Positions 57,308 through 64,000 of a DNA stretch of 64,000 bases are shown one piece after another. The stretch covers positions 81,058,093 through 81,122,092 of the forward strand of contig OY992538.1 of assembly GCA_963921195.1 (NCBI GenBank), in the 5' to 3' direction. The DNA is from Pegoplata infirma. Lineage: Eukaryota > Arthropoda > Insecta > Diptera > Anthomyiidae. Under the pieces are notes generated by a model, which saw only the letters and a list, made by a program, of their open reading frames with translations, was not told the DNA's origin and made no database searches. Position 1 is the first letter of the stretch. Each line of letters opens with the position of its first letter. A program made the translations under genes and the position numbers.

Positions 57308-57879
57308 TAGAGATGGGCTCATGAGCTGATTAGAGCGTGATTCACGTGATTCACGCGTGAGTGTGACTGAATTCAATTTTATTCACGTGATTGTGAGTGA
57401 GTGTGAGTGGAGAAAAAAATTGCGTGAGTGAGTGTGCGTGAGTAAGATTTTTGCGTGAGTGAGTGTGCGTGAGTCGATTTTTTTGCGTGAGTTTGCGTGA
57501 TTTATTTTCTCTTCATATTTCCTTTCGTACAAAAAAATTGTAAAATTTGGCTTAACTTTAGATTTCATCCCGAAAAAAGAAATAAAAATTGTAAAATTTC
57601 TCTGAACTTTAAATTTTGCTTAAAATTTTGAAAGATTTTTCAAAATTTTAGTTTTTGAAATTTTTTTGTATAAATAAGAGTTTTGTGAGTGTGAGTCAAC
57701 GTGAGTGTGAGCGAAGCTTGAGTGAGTGCACGTGAGTGTGAGTTGTGTTAAATTTACTCACTTGATTGTGAGTGAGTGAGTGTGAGTAGGAAAAATATGC
57801 TCGTGAGTGAGTGTGCGTGATTCAAAAATTCCTGTCGTTAGCGTGAGTGAGTCAAAAATCACTCACGCGCCCATCTCTA
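57308..57879. mobile_element. CACTCACG-type hAT element, complete copy
   Basis: TAGAGATGGGCTCATGAGC at the left, CACTCACGCGCCCATCTCTA at the right. The flanks ATATTAAG and ATATTAGA agree at 6 of 8 positions. 572 bp of GTGAGTG/CACTCACG words with a GTAAAATTTGGC middle. This is the best full-length reference in the window for the copies at 1555, 2577, 10322 and 63762. Confidence 0.85.
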
Positions 57880-58486
57880 ATATTAGACATTTTTCAGTAT
57901 TTTTTCTTTAAAAAAATTAATAGACAAGGGTATTTGAACCCCTTATTAATGATGTAAATAGCATTTGTTATATAATTAATTTAGTTTTTATAACCAAATT
58001 AAAATTCAAACAGCCTCACCACAAGTCCTCAAAAAATCGATAAAATCGACTTCTAAAATATATTATTAATAGTCGACTTTATATTTAAAATTTTAAGTCG
58101 CTGGAGGGTATAAAAATTAAAAGCCTAAAATAATAAAATGCAAAGTTTTCGTTTTTCTTTAAACAATTTCTGTGCTGATGAACATTGCATTTAATGCACA
58201 TATAAATTGCGGTGGCCAAGGAGAGATATTTTTTAATTGCAGAAAGTTGAGACTTTACATTCGTTACAAAATATACCTGAAATTCATCCTTTTCATACAT
58301 AAATATTTTTTGAAAAGGTAATCGAAATAGGTTATCGTGGAGGCCTCTTTTTAGATTTTAGATCTTTTGGTAATTGCGATTACACAGGTAATTGTTTTCT
58401 TATATGGGGTTCAAACTTACGACCTTAAACAAGTTGTTCATCAAAACACCAGTAATACCATATTCGCATTCATTTAAACTAGTTTA

Positions 58487-58602
58487 ATTATGTGTCTTCC
58501 CCATACAATTTAAAGCACTTTATCTGTCAAAATAAACCACCGTTTTATTTTGACAGATAAAGTGCTTAAAATTGTATGGGGAAGACACATAATTTAAATT
58601 GT
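58487..58602. repeat. ~116 bp palindrome
   Basis: TTATGTGTCTTCCCCATACA, then AGCACTTTATCTGTCAAAAT, is mirrored at once by ATTTTGACAGATAAAGTGCT and TGTATGGGGAAGACACATAA. The loop is only ~14 bases. Confidence 0.9.
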
Positions 58603-58623
58603 ATGGGGAAAACCAATAATTAA

Positions 58624-59256
58624 ACTACCCAGGCAGAAAAATACGAACGGGAGAGCGCTGGCAAAGTACCTTTAATGGTCGCTTGTGTGCTGGGAAAGCA
58701 TCACAGTTTAGTACTCTCCCAACGTTCAAAATGATAACCACGGTAAACGGTATGCCGTTGCTATTTTAAAGCGCCGTGTGGTACAGGGTATAACGAATTT
58801 ATGCTTATGTTTGAAACTACCCGAAATAATAGTCCTAGATTAACCTTTTAGAAAAAGTACCGAAAAAATGTGTATTGAACCGAAACGTGTTGTTTTCCAA
58901 AAGGATAGACCCAGTGGCATTTCACATGTGATGTATCCGGAGTTTAAGACACTTCCTCACAAAAGAAACGTGTTTTTATATAAAAGGTGTCAAGTTTGTG
59001 ATAGGAATTGTGTCTAAGTGACATATCACGAGAGCTTTCAAGGACCAATAACTAATACTGCAGGGAAATGAAAAATATTCCAATTGTTATGAAAATTAAT
59101 AAATTTTAATTACAAATTATACTTTGAACGGATATAATAGAAAACATTGGCAAAGCGCTTGCAAAGCACTTTTTTTCGTACTACCTTATACACAAAAAAT
59201 AAAGTGCTTTGCCGAGACTTTTTTTGTGGAACGGTTGGCAGTTTCTGCTTGGGTAG
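58624..59256. mobile_element. TTAA-flanked, piggyBac-like deletion derivative
   Basis: CTACCCAGGCAGAAA at the left, TTTCTGCTTGGGTAG at the right, with TTAA on both outsides (58620-58623, 59257-59260). TTAA is the piggyBac target. One extra A at the left junction leaves a small doubt. The Cys-containing frame at 58868-59017 lies toward the right end, where piggyBac transposases end. ~630 bp is far too short for an autonomous element. Confidence 0.5.
58868..59017 (+). pseudogene. Possible piggyBac transposase C-terminal remnant
   Basis: ATG to TAA frame of 49 residues. Its last part, SHVMYPEFKTLPHKRN then KRCQVCDRNCV, resembles the stretch just before and into the cysteine-rich tail of piggyBac transposases (basic run, then C-x2-C). 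The later cysteines are absent because of the stop. Similarity is by eye over about 25 residues and could be chance. The TTAA-flanked context supports it. Confidence 0.3.
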
Positions 59257-59599
59257 TTAAAAATGAGTGCGAACATCGTTTTGCAAAATAAGAACGTAAT
59301 GGATACAGAACAAAGATTTTTTTAAACACGTAGCCCTTAAACTCTCAAAAATAGCAAGTGTGAACCGCACACTAAAATAAAATAAATTCTTATATAATAT
59401 AACTGTGCCCGGCACAGTGTGCCTCTAATAAAACAAAAAAAAAAAAATTTTGGATTCTGGTGTTGTGACATAAAATTTTGTAACGACTGCTTGATTGGAA
59501 TTTCCAAAAAAGGACATTAGTATTTTTTTTACAACCCAAAGAAAAGTGCAGTGACACTTAATGTATATCAAATACAAACAATGTTTGCAAAAGAAAAAA

Positions 59600-60096
59600 T
59601 TTCATCACAGAAAAGGTCTAAATTTTTTAAGATCTACTTTTATTAGGGGTCATAAAAATCAAATTTGGTTAAAAAGAAGTAAAAAAAATATTTTTTTTTT
59701 ATGTTTTTATGGCTTTTTAAATTCAAGTAGCTAACCTCTTTTTTGTTATATGACATTGCATGCAAACGATTACTGATCGATGTAACATCTTTTGTGAACA
59801 TCTTTAGCAATTCGTTAGTCAGGTAAAACCTAATATCAATTATCAATATCAAAAATTTATCACAGAAAAGGTCTAAATTTTTTAAGATCTACTTTTATTA
59901 GGGGTCATAACAATCAAATTGGGTTAAAAATAAGGATATTTTACGTGACAAAAAAAAATTGTTTTATGTTTTTATGGCTTTTAAAATTCAAGTAGCTAAC
60001 TCCTTTTTGTTATGTGACATTGCATGCAAACTATTACTGATCGATGTAACATCTTTTGTGAACATCTTTAGTCAGGTAAAACCCAATAATGTGATG
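59600..60096 (+). repeat. Tandem duplication, ~255 bp x 2
   Basis: CACAGAAAAGGTCTAAATTT, TAAGATCTACTTTTATTAGG, AAATTCAAGTAGCTAAC and GATCGATGTAACATCTTTTG all recur with a period of 255 bp. The frame across unit 1 is not kept in unit 2. Confidence 0.88.
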
Positions 60097-60184
60097 GAAA
60101 GAAAATGTTTGAATTCATAATTAAAACAAAAGAAAATAAGAATACAAAAAACCGAAACAAAACCGATACAAAAGAAGAAAAAAT

Positions 60185-60375
60185 GAATTGGTATTGGTTT
60201 TTTATTGGTATTGGTTTTGAAGAATAAAAGTATTGGTTTTTAATTGGTATTGGTAGTGAAGAATCGGTATTGGTTTTTTATCGGTTTTGGTATCGCACAA
60301 ATAAAGGTATTGGTTTTTAATTGGTATTGGTTTTCAATTTGAATTGGTATTAACGGGTATTGGTATCGAAAAGTT
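60185..60375. repeat. (TATTGGTATTGG)n subterminal repeat, right
   Basis: Same irregular repeat as 56930-57125, next to the right terminus of the hAT. Confidence 0.85.
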
Positions 60376-60910
60376 ATTTGTACCCATCATTGCAGAAAAC
60401 TATATATTTGTAAAATACATTTGATGCAAAACAAAAAAAAAAAAAATTACAGAAAAAACTCTGTAAATTTACAGAGTTTAGTTAAATGCATGTTGTTTTA
60501 TAAAATTTTTATAAGATTTCTGAAAAAAAAATTTTATAAGATTTCTGAAAAAAAATTTTAATTACTTTTTTTGCTACTTTTTCAACTTTTTCTCAAAAAA
60601 AAAAATATTCAGATAAAATTTTAAAGTTTGGTAACAAAAACAAAAACTACTCAAAACAGAAAACTTTTTGGTTATAAAAAAATACGAAGTATTCTGTATT
60701 TTAGCAGAAAACTCAGTTAATTATCTGTAAAATTAAGATTACAAAGTAAAAAGTAATATAACAGAGGAAACTTTGTTTTTTTGTCACAACAAAATACAAA
60801 GTATTTTTTTTTTAAATCTGTATTTTTACAGAAAACTCTGTCAAATATCTATTGAATTGAGATAACAGTCATTTTACAGAGTATTTTACAGAGTTATTAT
60901 TTTGAGTGTA

Positions 60911-61301
60911 GTAATTTTACAAGTTTTTTTACCAATAATTTTGTGATTTTACAAGGTTTTTACCAATAAAATTGTAAAATTGTAGGTTTCGTAACTTTAC
61001 TAGATTTTTTGCTACCTCCTATTTTACGAAAATTCCTAGTAATTTTACAAGCTTTTGTAATTTTAAAAGCTTTTACCAATAACATTGTAAATTTACAGTT
61101 TTTTTGGCGCAATAAAAATTACAGGGAATTCTCGTGAATTTACTAGTTTTGTAAAATTTTCTTGGAAATTTGTAAAATTACAAAAAAAAAGGTTGTAAAA
61201 TTACAAAAAAAAAAAAAATAATAAATTTCGATCCAAACTTTTTTGTTAAAAAGCAAGAAAAACAGTCAAATATTGGTAAAAGGGGATAACGAGACTTTTT
61301 C
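60911..61301. other. GTAATTTTACAAG-group host DNA between two insertions
   Basis: Words CCTAGTAATTTTACAAGC, TTACCAATAAAATTG and TTTGCTACCTCC are shared with 30700-31030, 36220-36290 and 56510-56590. No gene. Confidence 0.6.
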
Positions 61302-61460
61302 TACACTCAAAATAAATACTCTGTCCAATCAGCAGAAAAATCTGCTGAAAATACACCCATTTTGAGCCATATGAGAAATCTGCTGATTTTAGCAGACACG
61401 GTTTGCTAAATATCTGTCATAAGAGGTGAATAAATATAACAATAAAAAAAAAAAAAACAT

Positions 61461-61535
61461 ACGGCGCCAGCCAGCATCGAACTCGCCACCTTCCGATTTG
61501 AAAGCACACTTCTTAACCACTACGCTACGGAAGCT
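61461..61535 (-). repeat. tRNA-like module with Pol III-type boxes
   Basis: Minus strand: CCGTAGCGTAGTGGTTAAG (an A-box region resembling tRNA-Val), GAGTTCGATGC (B box) 30-35 bases on, then a long T run that could end Pol III transcription. The acceptor stem and anticodon arm do not fold properly, so it is not a working tRNA. A second module of different sequence is at 9380-9446. Confidence 0.6.
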
Positions 61536-61659
61536 TATACTTTTATCTGGCGTTTTAGTTATTAAACATGTGTGACATTTTACTATGTTTATACTGATTT
61601 TGTTTGCTGAATTTCATTATTTTGTTAAGAAATTTTTTTATATAAAAAAAAAAAGCAGA

Positions 61660-61885
61660 ACAGATTGTCAGCAGATTGCTCTGCTGAAATCAGCAGATTG
61701 ATCTGCTGAAATCAGCAGAAATATCTGCTGATTTTAGCAGAAAAACCTGCTGATTTTAGCAGAAAAAATCTGCTGATTTCAGCAGAATAATCTACTGATT
61801 TCAGCAGAACAATCTGCTGATTTCAGCAGAACAATCTGCTGATTTCAGCAGAGCAATCTGCTGACAATCTGTTCTGCTTTTTTTT
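61660..61885. repeat. CAGCAGATT palindromic array
   Basis: About ten units of AATCTGCTGATTTCAGCAGA (20 bp, self-complementary), bounded by GCAGAACAGATTG and CAATCTGTTCTGC, so the array as a whole is also an inverted repeat. Some units read TTTTAGCAGA. Confidence 0.9.
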
Positions 61886-61890
61886 TTATA

Positions 61891-62927
61891 CAGGGTGATT
61901 CAGTCACGACCCGCCGAATTTTACCAGCGTATTCCTTGGCTCATTTCATGAAAATATGTCTATTACGACCATCCCCCGAAAATGCATGTGTGCGAAATGG
62001 CAGCGCTTTGAAAATTTTCGGATTAGTGGTTAGAGGGTAGTAGGGTAAAATTGATAACTTCTGAACCTGTCGTCCGATTTTTTGTTTTTGGGCTTTTTGG
62101 AAAGTTTATTAGAACACCTTTCAGAATCAATAACAAAAAAATTAAAATAAAGAGAAATCGTCGAGATACAGAGCTTTTAAAAATAAAATTTGAAAAAAAA
62201 GACATACAAATTTGCATATAACCTCAATTTATTCAGCCAGATGGCAGGTAACTTATATTTTTTTCACTCTTAAAAGATAGCCCTACGTCTTTCCTTTCCA
62301 AAATGCCCTAAAAGAAGCCCAGAGGTCTTACCGTCCCAAAGTTATGACCATTTGCCTTCCAAAAATTTTAATAAAATAAAATCTTAAACTTGTTAATTTT
62401 CAAAAACAAATAAATTTGTGCTGTTATTTCGCCTCCAAACCCAAAAAAAATTGTTTGCATTTCAGTCAAATGGTCATAACTTTAGAACAGAAAGACCTCT
62501 GGGCTTCTTTTAGGGCATTTTGGAAAGGTAAGACGTAGGGCTATCTTTTAAGAAAGAAAAAATATAAGTTACCTGCCATCTGGCTGATTAAATTGAGGTT
62601 ATGTGCAAATTTGTATGTCTTTTTTTTCAAATTTTATTTTTAAAAGCTCTGTATCTCGACGATTTAACTTTATTTTAATTTTTTTGTTATTGAATCTGAA
62701 AGGTCTCCTAATGAACTTTCCAACAAGCCCAAAAACAAAATCGGACGACAGGTTCAGAAGTTATCAATTTTACCCTACTACCCTCTAACCACTAATCCGA
62801 AAATTTTCAAACCGCTGCCATTTCGCACACATGCATTTTCGGGGGATGGTCGTAATAGACATATTTTCATGAAATGAGCCAAGGAATACGCTGGTAAAAT
62901 TCGGCGGGTCGTGACTGAATCACCCTG
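61891..62927. mobile_element. 1.04 kb palindromic element, CAGGGTGATTC ends
   Basis: CAGGGTGATTCAGTCACG is mirrored at the right by CGTGACTGAATCACCCTG, with TATA (or TA) at both flanks (61887-61890, 62928-62931). Arms of ~500 bp are highly alike and meet near 62410. Two near-identical frames, one on each strand (62023-62217 and 62603-62788), are the same arm read twice and are not evidence of a gene. Confidence 0.9.
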
Positions 62928-63131
62928 TATAAAAAAATTTCTTGAAAAAATAATGAAATTCAGCAAACAAAATCAGTATAAACATAGTAAAATGTCTGTT
63001 ATTTTCTTAAACTAAATGACAGAGATTTTACTAAAAATATCCTTCTCAGCAGAACAATCTGCTAAAAGATTGCTAATTCAAATTGAAAGTCGTTTTACAG
63101 ATTTTTTGACAGAGTTTTTCTTTTGAGTGTA

Positions 63132-63369
63132 GTAATTTGATAAGATGTTTTTGTGTATATGTTTTAAAAAAGCTTATTTTTTACAAATAATTTCATAAAT
63201 ATGCAAATTCTAAAATTGTTGGTTACAAAATAAACACTTTTTCGACCTTACCTATTTTAATATTCACCAAACTCGGCATACACGCAGTCCTCGCCTTAAC
63301 TAAGAATTTTCAATTTCACGTTAGTTCGCGATTTATCGCTGTTTGAAGTTGTGATTTAAAAAAAAAAAA
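63132..63369. other. Short unclassified spacer
   Basis: No feature recognised. Confidence 0.4.
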
Positions 63370-63745
63370 ATTAAAAATATAATAACTCTGTAAAATTACA
63401 GAAAAACTCTGCTAATTTAACAGAGTACACCATACTTTTCCAGCTGGCAACATTTTTTGGTAATTTTACTATAAAACTCTGTAAAATGATTTTGACAAAA
63501 AAAAAAACTGTTAATTTACAGAGTTTCTAGTAAAAAATTGGTTAAATAAAACACCATTTAGCAAAGAAAAACTTTGTAAATTTACATATATTTGTAAAAT
63601 GCATTTGATGCAACCAAAATTTTACAGAAAAAACTCTGTAAATTTACAGAGTTTAGTAAAATACATGTTTTTTTGTAAAATTTTTATAATATTTTTGAAA
63701 AGATTTTTATTGGTACTTTGGTACAAAACTACTTTTTCACCTACA
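63370..63745 (+). mobile_element. CACTCAAAATAATAACTCTG element, partial copy
   Basis: ATAATAACTCTGTAAAATTA, CAGAGTACACCATACTTTTC and CTCTGTAAATTTACAGAG match 56590-56890 and 60405-60500. The CACTCAAA tip and the right end are missing. Confidence 0.7.
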
Positions 63746-63761
63746 ATTTGATGATTGATAT

Positions 63762-64000
63762 TAGGGATGGGCGCTGGTCACGTGATTTGCGTGATTCACG
63801 TGAATCACGCGTGAGTGTGAATGATTTTCATTTCAATCACGTGATTGTGAGTGCGTGTGAGTTGAAAAAAAAAATCTGAGTGAGTGAGTGAGTGAGTGAG
63901 TGAGTGAGTCATTTATTTTTTGCGTGAGTTTGCGTGATTAGATTTTTTGATTTCCCGAGTAATTTGATCTAATTTGATCTCAAAATTGGCTGTATCAACT
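63762..64000. mobile_element. CACTCACG-type hAT element, runs off the window
   Basis: TAGGGATGGGCGCTGGTCAC terminus, then GATTCACGTGAATCACGCG and a (GAGT)n run. The right end is outside the window, so the TSD cannot be checked. Confidence 0.7.

Larger units (their letters stand above)
58404..59367. mobile_element. GTTCACACT-type MITE, interrupted copy
   Basis: GGGGTTCAAACTTACGACC, then AAACAAGTTGTTCATCAAAA at the left, AAGAACGTAATGGATACAGA and AAATAGCAAGTGTGAACCG at the right: the same word order as the 145 bp MITE at 5658-5802. The interior is expanded by a small palindrome and the piggyBac-like element. Confidence 0.65.
56904..60392. mobile_element. hAT-type element, CAAGGATGGGTACC TIRs
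   Basis: CAAGGATGGGTAC at the left, GTACCCATCATTG at the right, exact 8-bp duplication CAGAAAAC (56896-56903, 60393-60400). Subterminal arms are (TATTGGTATTGGTTTT)n on both sides (56930-57125, 60185-60375). 3489 bp, including a CACTCACG hAT, a MITE and a piggyBac-like remnant. No hAT transposase visible. Confidence 0.93.
56590..60908. mobile_element. TA-flanked CACTCAAAATAATAACTCTG element, copy 2
   Basis: CACTCAAAATAATAACTCTG at the left, CAGAGTTATTATTTTGAGTG at the right, TA on both sides (56588-56589, 60909-60910). The uninserted paralogue AAAATTCCTAGTAATTTTAC lies at 61030-61050. Its own DNA is 56590-56895 and 60401-60908 (CTCTGTAAATTTACAGAG words). The rest is the hAT at 56904-60392. 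Confidence 0.88.
61304..63129. mobile_element. TA-flanked CACTCAAAATAAATACTCTG element (variant)
   Basis: CACTCAAAATAAATACTCTG at the left, CAGAGTTTTTCTTTTGAGTG at the right, TA on both sides (61302-61303, 63130-63131). The host phrase GAGACTTTTTCTAGTAATTTG exists uninterrupted near 30985-31008. It carries a tRNA-like module, a CAGCAGATT array, inner inverted arms (61570-61645 / 62933-62998) and a 1 kb palindrome. Confidence 0.85.

Noticed and set aside
58487..58602. microRNA precursor
   Set aside because: The stem is too perfect and too long, and it lies inside a MITE. A palindromic insertion explains it better.
61461..61535. Functional tRNA gene
   Set aside because: A and B boxes are present, but acceptor and anticodon stems do not pair.
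62023..62788. Two similar ~62-residue frames on opposite strands, suggesting a conserved protein
   Set aside because: They are the same arm of a 1 kb palindrome read twice.

Overview
The window is AT-rich, intergenic or heterochromatic DNA of a eukaryote, most likely a higher fly (Cyclorrhapha). The main clue is an interspersed repeat starting TTTTTATACCCTCCAC and ending TACTTGTTT. It carries the phrase CCCATAAAGTATATATATTC followed by (GTCC/GTCT)n, which I recognise from memory as typical of fly genomes. I find no host protein-coding gene, rRNA gene or functional tRNA gene. Nearly every long open frame is a by-product of simple repeats or palindromes. The sequence is transposable elements inserted into one another, mostly non-autonomous DNA elements with terminal inverted repeats (TIRs). 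Many can be delimited to the base by target-site duplications (TSDs).

Layout. 1-7038: a minus-strand CCCTCCAC repeat (copy A) split by a 5.95 kb CCCAGCA-TIR element, which holds a 3.1 kb palindrome (734-3852) and smaller TIR elements. 7039-12020: simple repeats, then an inverted-arm repeat holding a TA-flanked element (7664-8827) and a probable hAT (9003-11688). 12841-14578: palindrome built of ~157-180 bp monomers, interrupted by a 300 bp MITE. 15427-19391: four-deep nest, repeat B > hAT (8-bp TSD) > repeat C > repeat D (minus). 19392-22702: degenerate repeats. 22705-30476: a TA-flanked element holding a CCCGGT element with two hAT-like insertions, then a Penelope-like retroelement (PLE) fragment itself broken by three insertions. 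31086-38401: a ~100 bp tandem repeat and two copies of a TA element, one with a 2 kb palindrome inside. 39332-44272: TA element, then a split palindrome holding a CCCAGCA element and a hAT. 44341-47360: Tc1-like element > TA element > hAT. 47915-55940: repeat F holding a 5 kb foldback, itself split by a 2.9 kb hAT palindrome, plus a second copy of a hairpin-array element. 56590-60908: TA element > 3.5 kb hAT > CACTCACG hAT and a TTAA-flanked piggyBac-like remnant. 61304-63129: TA element with a tRNA-like module and a 1 kb palindrome. The window ends inside a CACTCACG-type hAT (63762 onward).

The only clear protein remnant is the PLE GIY-YIG endonuclease C-terminus (minus strand, 26916-29564). 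It reads through without stops once three insertions are set aside, and a hammerhead-like motif lies downstream. A weaker remnant at 58868-59017 resembles a piggyBac cysteine-rich tail. No autonomous transposase is visible, so the hAT-like, Tc1-like and TA-type elements were presumably moved by enzymes made elsewhere. The best candidates for something undescribed are the hairpin-array hAT-like element (22869-24903 and 53740-55604), the arm-duplicated hAT inside the 3.1 kb palindrome, and a query-like phrase shared by otherwise unrelated palindromic elements.
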